From Clostridia bacterium (GTDB lineage: Bacteria; Bacillota; Clostridia; Christensenellales; Borkfalkiaceae): a DNA stretch of 32,593 nt. Position numbers and translations under genes: made by a program. Each line of letters begins with the position of its first letter. The first letter of the stretch is position 1. Positions 1 to 6,281 of this stretch are shown here, piece after piece. The stretch covers positions 1-32,593 of the forward strand of contig JAFQEM010000014.1 of NCBI GenBank assembly GCA_017399035.1. Reading direction: 5' to 3'. The notes under the pieces were generated by a model. That model was given only the letters and a program-made list of their open reading frames with translations, was not told the DNA's origin and did no database searches.

Positions 1-2
1 AG

Positions 3-113
3 GGTATGGAATGGGGTAGTTTTAGAGTAGAAGACTGCTATCTTATAGAAAAAGACGGCGCAAAACGTATGACTACTTACAACGATAAAGCGCTTCCAAA
101 GATTTTTAAATAA
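3..113 (+). CDS. Peptidase M24 (Xaa-Pro aminopeptidase/creatinase-like), C-terminal fragment
   Basis: The open frame entering from the left edge gives 36 residues ending at TAA 111-113. The segment GSFRVEDCYLIEKDGAKRMT matches the last beta-hairpin of M24 'pita-bread' metallopeptidases, where the motif is roughly G-x-R-x-E-D-x-x-x-V-x-x-D-G, including the conserved Arg-x-Glu in which the Glu is a metal ligand. The family cleaves Xaa-Pro peptides or creatine-like substrates in the cytoplasm. Only the tail is present, so the subfamily cannot be given. Its stop codon overlaps the ribosome binding site of the next gene, so the two are probably one operon. Confidence 0.6.
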   Translation, partial: GMEWGSFRVEDCYLIEKDGAKRMTTYNDKALPKIFK

Positions 114-124
114 GGAGAAAGAAA

Positions 125-493
125 ATGGCTAAAGGAAAGAAGAACTGGGTGTTCTGCGACGGATATCTTCCACCCAAAGGGGATAATCCAGAGTTTGAGG
201 GACACGAAGCGTTAATGTTGACTAATTTGAACAGTAAACAAACGCAAATAGAGTTGACTTTTGTCTTTGAAGATAAAGAACCGATAAATGGAATAAAAAT
301 TGTGCTTGACGGTATGCGAACTACTTGTATTAGGCTTGATAAACCACTTGGCGACAAAGGGATTATGCTTGGCGAATCCGTTCAATACACCGTTTGGGTT
401 AAAAGCACTTTGCCTATATGCGCATGCTTTGGTAGGCTAGACGTTCGCCAAAGTAATATGGCGTATTATAGCGTTGAAGGGTATTCATTTTAG
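125..493 (+). CDS. ASRT (sensory rhodopsin transducer) family protein
   Basis: A 122-residue soluble protein with no signal peptide or membrane segment. Several stretches match the ASRT family (Anabaena sensory rhodopsin transducer): the N-terminal K-x-W-V-F-C-D-G-Y-L-P-P block (about residues 6-17), H-E-A-L-M-L-T-N (27-34), F-V-F-E-D-K-E-P-I (46-54) and the C-terminal L-P-I-C-A-C-F-G-R-L-D-V-R-Q block (about 96-109). In Anabaena this small beta-barrel tetramer partners a photoreceptor, but most bacterial members occur without a rhodopsin and have been proposed to bind small molecules, perhaps sugars. No opsin is visible nearby. The start is set by AAGGAG at 112-117, 7 bases before the ATG. 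It follows the M24 fragment by 11 bases, so co-transcription is likely. Family assignment is good; the role is unknown. Confidence 0.75.
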   Translation: MAKGKKNWVFCDGYLPPKGDNPEFEGHEALMLTNLNSKQTQIELTFVFEDKEPINGIKIVLDGMRTTCIRLDKPLGDKGIMLGESVQYTVWVKSTLPICACFGRLDVRQSNMAYYSVEGYSF

Positions 494-504
494 TAATTAA
501 ATCT

Positions 505-540
505 AAAGCCGTGATTAGAAACAATTACGGCTTTTGTGTT
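505..540 (+). terminator. Rho-independent terminator after ASRT gene
   Basis: AAAGCCGTGATT (505-516) pairs with AATTACGGCTTT (523-534) across a six-base loop with one G-U pair, followed by a T-rich stretch. It lies 12 bases after the stop codon and ends the leftmost operon. Confidence 0.8.
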
Positions 541-541
541 G

Positions 542-582
542 AAAAAAGTACTCAGTAAACCAAAGTAGGTTCAACTGAGTAC
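542..582 (-). terminator. Terminator of tRNA-Ser, interspersed hairpin repeat copy 1
   Basis: GTACTCAGT (548-556) and ACTGAGTAC (574-582) are perfect 9-bp arms, extended inside by AACC/GGTT. On the minus strand the hairpin is followed by six T, just past the tRNA 3' end, so it should terminate the tRNA transcript. A close copy lies at 13,300-13,331 in the same orientation. Confidence 0.75.
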
Positions 583-586
583 AATC

Positions 587-677
587 TGGCGGAAAGGATG
601 GGATTCGAACCCATGTGCCGGTTACCCGACAACCGCATTTCGAGTGCGGCTCGTTATGACCTCTTCGATACCTTTCC
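587..677 (-). tRNA. tRNA-Ser (anticodon CGA)
   Basis: Read on the minus strand this folds as a class II tRNA. The acceptor stem is GGAAAGG (671-677) with CCTTTCC (complement of 591-597), the discriminator is G, and an encoded CCA ends it (587-589). The D-arm is closed by TCG/CGA. The anticodon stem CCGCA/TGCGG encloses the loop CTCGAAA with anticodon CGA, reading UCG. A long variable arm of serine type follows, then a T-arm with GGTTCGAATCC. The 91-nt length including CCA fits tRNA-Ser. Confidence 0.95.
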
Positions 678-850
678 AAACAAATATTAAGTTGTAAAAA
701 TTAAAAGAACGAAATGCGGTTTACAACCGCAAAAACTGCTCCGCTAAAGGCTACGCAGGGCATAAGCCCGAGTTGCAGGCTCGTTATGACCACTTCGATA
801 CCTTTCCAAACAAGTATTAAGTTGTAAAAAATATATGTGCGAAATGCAGT
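648..850. repeat. Imperfect tandem duplication (about 75 bp, 130-bp period) including tRNA-Ser 5' end
   Basis: The segment 648-722 (tRNA 5' third plus its upstream region) recurs at 778-850. Shared pieces include GGCTCGTTATGACC, CTTCGATACCTTTCCAAACA and AAGTTGTAAAAA, then a looser CGAAATGC block. Between the copies (about 723-777) lies unrelated DNA with a short GGGC/GCCC hairpin. No gene is visible between 678 and 986 apart from this structure. Confidence 0.8.
778..807 (-). pseudogene. 5' fragment of tRNA-Ser (tRNA relic)
   Basis: On the minus strand, 30 bases match the first 30 bases of the neighbouring tRNA-Ser (acceptor 5' strand, D-arm and base 26) with a single change. The match then stops exactly where the anticodon stem begins and no 3' half follows, so it cannot make a tRNA. 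It is either a duplication scar or the trace of an integration event at the tRNA gene. Confidence 0.7.
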
Positions 851-986
851 TAAAATTTATGAGCAAAATCTTTGCGGTTTTGGTGCTTTTGGTGCGAATA
901 CGACAAAAAGCAAGCATTTACTTTTAATATTATACACAAAAGGTTAGATAAAAGCAAATAAAAATCAAAAGAAAAAGTTATAATAT

Positions 987-1015
987 TTGACTTTTTTACA
1001 TTGCCATTGTATAAT
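987..1015 (+). promoter_or_regulatory. Sigma-A promoter of the Lgt-family gene
   Basis: TTGACT (987-992) and a perfect TATAAT (1010-1015) are separated by 17 bases and end 18 bases before the start codon. This gives a very short leader carrying AAGGAGGA. Confidence 0.85.
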
Positions 1016-1033
1016 AAAAAATAAGGAGGACAT

Positions 1034-1918
1034 ATGTTACCTAATCCTATATTTACTTTATTTGGCAACGGCGTATATATGTATGGTATATGCATAGCCG
1101 TAGGGCTAATAAGTTGCATAAGTGTATTTTATTTATATACAACCAAGGCGAAAGTGCCCACAAAGATTCAAGATTTTGTGTTTTTTGTTGCTATTGCTGC
1201 TATTGCAATAGGCTTTTTGGCTGCTAAACTGTTCCAAGCCTTTTACGATTATATTGAAACGGGTATTTTCAATTTCTACAATGCCGGAATGACCGTTATG
1301 GGCGGACTTGTTGGCGGTGTAATAGCCTTTCTTGCTGTATATTTTGGCGTTGGTCATTTTTATTTCAAAGGCAAGGACCAGGGTTTGCACGTTAAAAACT
1401 TTATAGAAATATTGCGTGTTGCGCCTATGTGTATTTTAATTGCTCACGGTTTTGGCCGTATAGGTTGTTTAATGAGTGGGTGCTGTCACGGTGCATATCT
1501 TGGAAACGAATACGTGTTTGGTGGAATATATATGCATACGCCTGACGATGGTGCTGGATATTTCGTGCCTACTCAATTATACGAGGCGCTGTTTTTATTC
1601 GCACTTTTTGCAGTTTTGTCGATAGTATACTTTAAAGGTTGCAATATTACAATGCCGTTATATTTGGCAGGGTATGGTGTTTGGAGATTTATTATAGAAT
1701 TTTTTAGAACAGACGAAAGGGGGGCGTTCACACTAGGACTTTCGCCTTCGCAATGGCAATCGTTCTTGTTTTTGCTTGCTGGTGGCGCAATAATATTGTT
1801 TTTTGTTTTAAGAAAAATTCCATTATTTGAAAAAAGACAAATTGAAACGGTAAAAGAAAGTGGAAATCAACCAGCCGAACAAACTAAAGACGATACATCA
1901 AATAATGATGATATTTAA
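1034..1918 (+). CDS. lgt: Lgt-family prolipoprotein diacylglyceryl transferase-like membrane protein
   Basis: This 294-aa polytopic membrane protein has the layout of Lgt, which moves diacylglycerol from phosphatidylglycerol to the lipobox cysteine of prolipoproteins. Visible landmarks are six to seven hydrophobic segments, the block H-G-F-G-R-I-G-C at 138-145, P-T-Q-L-Y-E-A at about 179-185 and G-V-W-R-F-I-I-E-F-F-R-T-D near 215-227, which matches the conserved C-terminal R-x-x-x-E-x-x-R region. The G-R-I-G core is followed by C-L-M-S-G-C-C-H-G instead of the usual N-F-x-N-x-E, so canonical Asn and Glu positions are Cys here. The tail (about 260-294) is hydrophilic and acidic. AAGGAGGA at 1023-1030 and a perfect promoter fix the start. 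It stands alone between terminators. Function as true Lgt is likely but not certain; three predicted lipoproteins occur later in the window. Confidence 0.8.
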   Translation: MLPNPIFTLFGNGVYMYGICIAVGLISCISVFYLYTTKAKVPTKIQDFVFFVAIAAIAIGFLAAKLFQAFYDYIETGIFNFYNAGMTVMGGLVGGVIAFLAVYFGVGHFYFKGKDQGLHVKNFIEILRVAPMCILIAHGFGRIGCLMSGCCHGAYLGNEYVFGGIYMHTPDDGAGYFVPTQLYEALFLFALFAVLSIVYFKGCNITMPLYLAGYGVWRFIIEFFRTDERGAFTLGLSPSQWQSFLFLLAGGAIILFFVLRKIPLFEKRQIETVKESGNQPAEQTKDDTSNNDDI

Positions 1919-1931
1919 TAAAAATAAAGTT

Positions 1932-1967
1932 AAAAAGTTCGCCTATTTTTTAGGCGAACTTTTTTTG
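1932..1967. terminator. Bidirectional terminator between lgt and lacI-type gene
   Basis: AAAGTTCGCCTA (1934-1945) pairs perfectly with TAGGCGAACTTT (1951-1962). T-runs follow on the plus strand and A-runs precede it, so it can end both the lgt transcript and the convergent regulator transcript. The 71 bases after it hold nothing visible. Confidence 0.9.
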
Positions 1968-2033
1968 TTTTAAATATTAAAGTGGATTATTTTTTTATAC
2001 CGTTTTATTAAATTTGCGACAAATTGTATAAAT

Positions 2034-3005
2034 TTAGTTGATTTTTTTAACCGAACCGCGCTTAACTAATTCCGTTTTTAGACTAATTTTTTGGTGCAAA
2101 GAAAAGAATTTGCTTTCTAACTTTTTCATAATTAGGTCTACTGCCGTGTTGCAAATGGTATTCTTTCTAGACTTTATTGTGGTTAAAGAAATGTTATAGT
2201 GAGATGCTATAGGTATATCGTCAATACCCACTATTGAATAATCATCAGGAACGTTTTTGCCGTGCGTTCTTATAGATTGAATTGCACCTAACGCAATGTT
2301 ATCGTAAGAACAGAAAATAGCGGTGGGCTGTTCGTCCATAACAAGCAGTTTTTCCATTGCAGATTTTCCTGCGTCTTCAAATCTAACCTTTTCAGTAAAT
2401 AACCACTCTTGATTTACCGAAAGTCCGTTTATTTGCATTGCATTGATAAACATATTTAATTTTGATTTTGCAAACATATCGCCTATAAAGGCAATTTTTT
2501 CGTGTCCATTTTCTTTTAAGTATGCAATGGTGTCTATTATGGTATCTTTAAAAGCAACGTTAATGCAGTCTACTTCAGACAAATCACGGCGAGTATTTAC
2601 CGCAACTATAGGAACGTTTTCGTTAAATTTAACTCTACTTTGAGCGGTAATTATTATAATTCCGTCAACGCTTTTGCTTGTGATTAAATAGTTTACAAGT
2701 TCTTGCTCTTTTTTACTGCTAAAACTACTTAATAAAAGCATCATAACCGCACCGCGCTTATTTAGTTCGCTCTCTATCCTTGATGCGATAGCGCAATAAT
2801 AATTACTTTCAAGTTCAGGGCAAATAACGGCAATAACCTTTTTTTCTCGTTTTGCTTTATAATATTTTTCAAAGCAACCGTTTTCTTTTGCAACTGCAAA
2901 AATTTTTTGTTTTGTGTTTTCGCTTATCTCTTTACTGCCCGAAAAGGCTTTTGATACCGTTCCCAAAGAAACGCCCACGGTTTGAGCAAGTTTTTCTAAA
3001 TTCAT
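2034..3005 (-). CDS. LacI-family transcriptional regulator
   Basis: A 323-aa regulator with a LacI helix-turn-helix at its N-terminus (residues 1-24: L-E-K-L-A-Q-T-V-G-V-S-L-G-T-V-S-K-A-F-S-G), a hinge to about residue 56, then a periplasmic-binding-protein-like effector domain (V-I-A-V-I-C-P-E onward; V-D-G-I-I-I-I; G-H-E-K-I-A-F-I-G; T-A-I-F-C-S-Y-D-N-I-A-L-G; Y-S-I-V-G-I-D-D-I). It should bind an operator as a dimer and respond to a small ligand, probably a sugar or derivative. The ATG at 3003-3005 is chosen because GAGGTG sits five bases upstream; an upstream extension adds nine residues but loses this site and runs into the promoter. It is divergent from the MATE genes, and a palindrome lies between the two promoters, making those genes its probable targets. 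Confidence 0.92.
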   Translation of the reverse strand: MNLEKLAQTVGVSLGTVSKAFSGSKEISENTKQKIFAVAKENGCFEKYYKAKREKKVIAVICPELESNYYCAIASRIESELNKRGAVMMLLLSSFSSKKEQELVNYLITSKSVDGIIIITAQSRVKFNENVPIVAVNTRRDLSEVDCINVAFKDTIIDTIAYLKENGHEKIAFIGDMFAKSKLNMFINAMQINGLSVNQEWLFTEKVRFEDAGKSAMEKLLVMDEQPTAIFCSYDNIALGAIQSIRTHGKNVPDDYSIVGIDDIPIASHYNISLTTIKSRKNTICNTAVDLIMKKLESKFFSLHQKISLKTELVKRGSVKKIN

Positions 3006-3022
3006 TTTACACCTCGAGAAAT

Positions 3023-3051
3023 ATTTTAGCAAAATTTAAATAGCATTGCAA
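3023..3051 (-). promoter_or_regulatory. Promoter of the LacI-family gene
   Basis: On the minus strand TTGCAA (3046-3051) and TAAAAT (3023-3028) are 17 bases apart, and the start codon follows 17 bases later. The promoter lies back-to-back with that of the first MATE gene. Confidence 0.65.
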
Positions 3052-3062
3052 CTAATTTTGCG

Positions 3063-3083
3063 TTTACGAAAAACTTTCGTAAA
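3063..3083. promoter_or_regulatory. Palindromic operator upstream of first MATE promoter
   Basis: TTTACGAAA (3063-3071) and TTTCGTAAA (3075-3083) are perfect 9-bp inverted arms with a 3-bp centre. The site sits 8 bp before the MATE -35 and 11 bp before the regulator's own -35, in the divergent region. The same site recurs at 4636-4656 before the second MATE promoter. Confidence 0.8.
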
Positions 3084-3091
3084 AAAATATA

Positions 3092-3120
3092 TTGACTTAT
3101 TATATTTGCGGTAGTAAAAT
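3092..3120 (+). promoter_or_regulatory. Sigma-A promoter of first MATE gene
   Basis: TTGACT (3092-3097) and TAAAAT (3115-3120) have a 17-bp spacer. The arrangement relative to the palindrome is almost identical to the second MATE promoter. Confidence 0.8.
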
Positions 3121-3158
3121 TTATCAAAAGGCAGTAATTTTTTCGGGGGGAGTGAGTT

Positions 3159-4580
3159 ATGGCAAGAAGTTTTGAAATGGATATGACAAAAGGTCCACTT
3201 TTCAAACAGTTAATACTGTATTCGTTACCCATAATAGGTATAAATCTTCTGCAAATTGCTTTCAATACGGTTGACGTTGCCGTGCTTGGAATATTTTCAA
3301 GCGACCAAGCGGTTGGGGCTGTTGGCGCAACGGGAAACCTTACGAAATTATTGATAGGTTTTTTCGTTGGATTGACGGTTAGCGCAAATATTTTCGTTGC
3401 AAGATTTAAAGGCGCAGGGGATAAAGAGAGCGCAACTAAATTTATAGGCACGGCGTTTTGCGTTGGCATAATATCAGGTCTGTTTTTGTTGTTCGTTGGA
3501 TTTTTTGGGGCTAGAACCTTTTTAACTTGGATGAATTGCCCGTCTACACTAATAGATATGGCAACTAAATATTTGCAAATATATTCTCTAGGAATACCAC
3601 TTATTATTTTATACAATTTTAGCGCGTCCATTTTGCGCGCGGTGGGCGATAGTGTTCGCCCGCTAATATTTTTATCGGTTGGCGGTGTTTTAAACCTAGT
3701 GTTAAACATCTTTTTTATAGTCGTTTTGCATAGGGACGTTGAGGGTGTTGCAATTGCAACGATAGCATCTCAAGGATTTTCTGCAATTATGTCTATAATA
3801 GTTTTGATTAAGGGTACAGGGTTTGCAAAATTAGATATTAAGAGAATTAAAATTCATAAGAAAGAATTTTGTGAAATATTGAAAGTGGGTGTTCCGCTCG
3901 GGTTACAAAGCAGTATGTTTGGTATATCGAATACCGTAATGGCATCAACGCTTAATTCTTTTGGGGAAACTGTGGTTACTGCAAATACTATTGCTCACGA
4001 GTTTGATGCGATTGTGCACGATATCACAATAGGCTTTTCAACTAGCACTATGGCGTTCATAAGCCAAAATTTAGGCGCAAGAAATTATAAACGCATTTGG
4101 AAAACCATTATAACAAGTCTTTTTCTCGTTACCACGGTGGGGCTAACGTTGGGTGCGTTATCCGTTTTGTTTGCAAGGGAACTTTGTGGAATAATGACAA
4201 ACTCGTCTAAAGTTCTTGATTATTGCGAAACAAGGTTGAGAATAACTGGTGTTTTTTATTTTTTAACAGGTTTTTACGGAGTGTTTTCAAACGTTATCCA
4301 CTCGCTTAAAAAATCTATAATTTCAATGATGGGCACAATGTTTTGTACGGTAGTGTTTAGGTTGTTTTGGATTTGGTGTATTTTCCCACTTAATCCCACA
4401 CTTAAAATGCACTATGCAGTTTTACCTATATCTTGGGGTTTGTGCGCGATAGTTTTAGGCAGTATTGCCGTAACTATGATGAGGCGTAATCAAAGAAATT
4501 ACGAAAGTGAAAACGCCACTAAAAAATGCGTAAAAGAAAACTACGAAAAAGAATCTGCCCAAGAAAACATTGCAGTTTAA
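3159..4580 (+). CDS. MATE family efflux transporter (paralogue 1)
   Basis: A 473-aa protein with about 12 hydrophobic segments in two six-helix halves, as in MATE exporters, which expel cationic or amphipathic compounds in exchange for Na+ or H+. Landmarks are the N-terminal M-T-K-G-P-L-F-K-Q-L motif before helix 1, S-A-N-I-F-V-A-R-F-x-G-A-G-D at about 75-88, F-S-A-S-I-L-R-A-V-G-D at about 155-165, and the second-half equivalent F-I-S-Q-N-L-G-A-R-N. The tail after residue 445 is charged and hydrophilic. Length is normal for the family. GGGGGGAG at 3145-3152 serves as ribosome binding site. It has the same length as the next gene and aligns with it almost without gaps, so the pair arose by tandem duplication. 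Control by the divergent LacI-type protein is inferred from the shared operator. Confidence 0.9.
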   Translation: MARSFEMDMTKGPLFKQLILYSLPIIGINLLQIAFNTVDVAVLGIFSSDQAVGAVGATGNLTKLLIGFFVGLTVSANIFVARFKGAGDKESATKFIGTAFCVGIISGLFLLFVGFFGARTFLTWMNCPSTLIDMATKYLQIYSLGIPLIILYNFSASILRAVGDSVRPLIFLSVGGVLNLVLNIFFIVVLHRDVEGVAIATIASQGFSAIMSIIVLIKGTGFAKLDIKRIKIHKKEFCEILKVGVPLGLQSSMFGISNTVMASTLNSFGETVVTANTIAHEFDAIVHDITIGFSTSTMAFISQNLGARNYKRIWKTIITSLFLVTTVGLTLGALSVLFARELCGIMTNSSKVLDYCETRLRITGVFYFLTGFYGVFSNVIHSLKKSIISMMGTMFCTVVFRLFWIWCIFPLNPTLKMHYAVLPISWGLCAIVLGSIAVTMMRRNQRNYESENATKKCVKENYEKESAQENIAV

Positions 4581-4635
4581 TTTTTATCGGCGGTTTGCGT
4601 TAAAAATAATTTAGATTTTGTTGTAAAAAATAATA

Positions 4636-4656
4636 TTTACGAAAAACTTTCGTTAA
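4636..4656. promoter_or_regulatory. Second copy of the palindromic operator
   Basis: TTTACGAAA (4636-4644), AAC, then TTTCGTTAA (4648-4656). It is the same as the site at 3063-3083 except for the last bases of the right arm, and sits 7 bp before the -35 element. Confidence 0.8.
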
Positions 4657-4663
4657 AAATATA

Positions 4664-4692
4664 TTGACTTATATTTGATTTGATAGTAAAAT
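4664..4692 (+). promoter_or_regulatory. Sigma-A promoter of second MATE gene
   Basis: TTGACT (4664-4669) and TAAAAT (4687-4692), 17-bp spacer, with the same hexamers and spacing as the promoter of the first MATE gene. The region between the two MATE genes (4581-4802) has no clear terminator, so readthrough from the first gene is also possible. Confidence 0.8.
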
Positions 4693-4736
4693 TTATCTAT
4701 AGATAAAATTTTAACTTGCTCAAAAAATATAAGTCT

Positions 4737-4750
4737 TGTAAACGGTTACA
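4737..4750. promoter_or_regulatory. cre-like / LacI-type operator in the leader of the second MATE gene
   Basis: TGTAAACGGTTACA has TGTAA/TTACA arms around a central CG and fits the catabolite-response (cre) consensus TGWAARCGYTWNCW at 13 of 14 positions. It lies about 40-45 bases after the expected transcription start, where a bound CcpA or LacI-family protein would act as a roadblock. No match was seen in the first MATE leader. Confidence 0.5.
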
Positions 4751-4802
4751 CGAAAGCGCGATTAAAATTGTTATTAAAGAGTTTTGAAAGGAGGTTTTAT
4801 AT

Positions 4803-6224
4803 ATGGCTAAAAGTTTTGAGATGGATATGACTAGAGGTTCATTACTCAAAAAACTTATTATTTACGCGCTACCTATAGTCGGTATAAACCTCGTTCAACT
4901 GCTTTTTAATGCGGCAGACGTTGCAATTCTTGGGATTTTTGCTAGCGATAACGCGGTTGCTGCGGTGGGCTCTACCACTGCTATCGTCAATTTAATCATA
5001 GGTTTTTTCGTTGGGCTATCTTTGAGCGCAAACGTTTTGGTTGCACGCTGTATGGGTGCGGGCGATAGAGAAAAATCTAATAGACTTATCGGAACGTCAA
5101 TGGTTTTGAGCGTAATATTCGGTTTATTTTTAACGATAATCGGCGTATCTTGTTCAAAACTTTTTCTAACTTGGATGAAATGTCCGTCTGCAATAATTGA
5201 TATGGCAACTAGATATATGCAAATTTACTTTGTAGGTATGCCTATCGTAATGTTATATAATTTCAGCGCGTCTATTATGCGAGCCGTTGGCGACACATTA
5301 AGACCGTTTATATTTTTAGTTGTCGGCGGTGTGTTAAATATAGGTCTAAATATATTTTTCATACTCGTTTTACATAAAGACGTTGAAGGTGTTGCAATCG
5401 CAACGGTTGCATCACAGGGCGTGGCTGCAATTTTGTCTATCGTAGTTCTTGCAAAAGGCAAAGGCTTTGCAAAAATTGACAAAAAATATTTGAAAGTTTA
5501 TAAAAGAGAATTTTTAGAAATCTTAAAAATTGGCGTTCCTACTGGTATACAAAAGTGTATGTTCAGTTTGTCAAATGTTGTTTTAACGTCAACGCTAAAC
5601 GGGTTTGGCGAATCGGTGGTTACCGCAAATACGATAGCGCACCAGTTTGACGCAATAGTTCACGACGTAACCGACGCATTTGCAATGTCTACAATGGCGT
5701 TCGTAAGCCAAAATCTCGGCGCAAAGAATTTCAAGCGTATTTGGCGTGTAATTTGGGAAAGTTTAATTTTGGTTACGGTAGTAAGTCTTTCCGTAGGTGG
5801 CGCGGTAATTATATTCAGCGAGCAGTTGTGCGGAATTATGACGGATACTAAAGAAGTTATAGAATACGGTGTAAAAAGGTTGACCATAATGAGTGGTTTC
5901 TATTTTCTTACGGGAACTATGGGCGTGTTTGCAAACGTTTTGCGTGCGCTTGGAAAGGCCCTTTATACAATGATAGGCAGTTTTTTCTGCACCGTTTTGT
6001 TTAGAATAATTTGGATATATTTGGTGTTTCCGCTTGCGCCCACTCTCAATACCTATTACGCAGTTTATCCTATATCGTGGGGGTTATGTACTGCGGTATA
6101 CGTTGTAATTGCAATGCCGTTACTTATAAAAACGCAACGCAAAATAGAAATAGAAAAAGTTGCCGAAATGAAAACACAAAGTATAAAAACTGACGGGCAA
6201 ATTAAAGAGGAAGTTTCCGCTTAA
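4803..6224 (+). CDS. MATE family efflux transporter (paralogue 2)
   Basis: A 473-aa MATE exporter, the tandem paralogue of the gene before it. Matching blocks include the N-terminal S-F-E-M-D-M-T, I-I-G-F-F-V-G-L-S, S-A-N-V-L-V-A-R-C-M-G-A-G-D, L-T-W-M-K-C-P-S, S-A-S-I-M-R-A-V-G-D, D-V-E-G-V-A-I-A-T and S-T-M-A-F-V-S-Q-N-L-G-A-K-N. About twelve hydrophobic segments are seen, with a charged C-terminal tail from about residue 445. AAAGGAGG at 4787-4794 is a better ribosome binding site than that of the first copy. It has its own promoter and operator plus an extra cre-like site, so the two exporters may respond differently. Keeping both copies with full-length frames suggests different substrates or dosage need; the substrate is unknown. 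Confidence 0.9.
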   Translation: MAKSFEMDMTRGSLLKKLIIYALPIVGINLVQLLFNAADVAILGIFASDNAVAAVGSTTAIVNLIIGFFVGLSLSANVLVARCMGAGDREKSNRLIGTSMVLSVIFGLFLTIIGVSCSKLFLTWMKCPSAIIDMATRYMQIYFVGMPIVMLYNFSASIMRAVGDTLRPFIFLVVGGVLNIGLNIFFILVLHKDVEGVAIATVASQGVAAILSIVVLAKGKGFAKIDKKYLKVYKREFLEILKIGVPTGIQKCMFSLSNVVLTSTLNGFGESVVTANTIAHQFDAIVHDVTDAFAMSTMAFVSQNLGAKNFKRIWRVIWESLILVTVVSLSVGGAVIIFSEQLCGIMTDTKEVIEYGVKRLTIMSGFYFLTGTMGVFANVLRALGKALYTMIGSFFCTVLFRIIWIYLVFPLAPTLNTYYAVYPISWGLCTAVYVVIAMPLLIKTQRKIEIEKVAEMKTQSIKTDGQIKEEVSA

Positions 6225-6250
6225 AAGGGCGGTTAAAAAATAAAATTAAA

Positions 6251-6264
6251 GCCGAAAATTCGGC
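6251..6264 (+). other. Short hairpin between MATE 2 and CapA-like gene
   Basis: GCCGAA/TTCGGC with a two-base loop lies 27 bases after the MATE stop. No T-run follows and the next ribosome binding site comes 4-5 bases later, so it is more likely a processing or translation-tuning hairpin than a terminator. The 57-base gap has no clear promoter. Confidence 0.4.
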
Positions 6265-6281
6265 ATATAAGGAGAAAAAGT

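Noticed and set aside
3006-3032. Nine extra N-terminal residues on the LacI-family protein
   Set aside because: The shorter start has GAGGTG at the right distance and begins exactly at the helix-turn-helix; the extension overlaps the -10 box.
6251-6264. Terminator between MATE 2 and the CapA-like gene
   Set aside because: The stem is only six pairs with a two-base loop and no T-run, so termination is unlikely.
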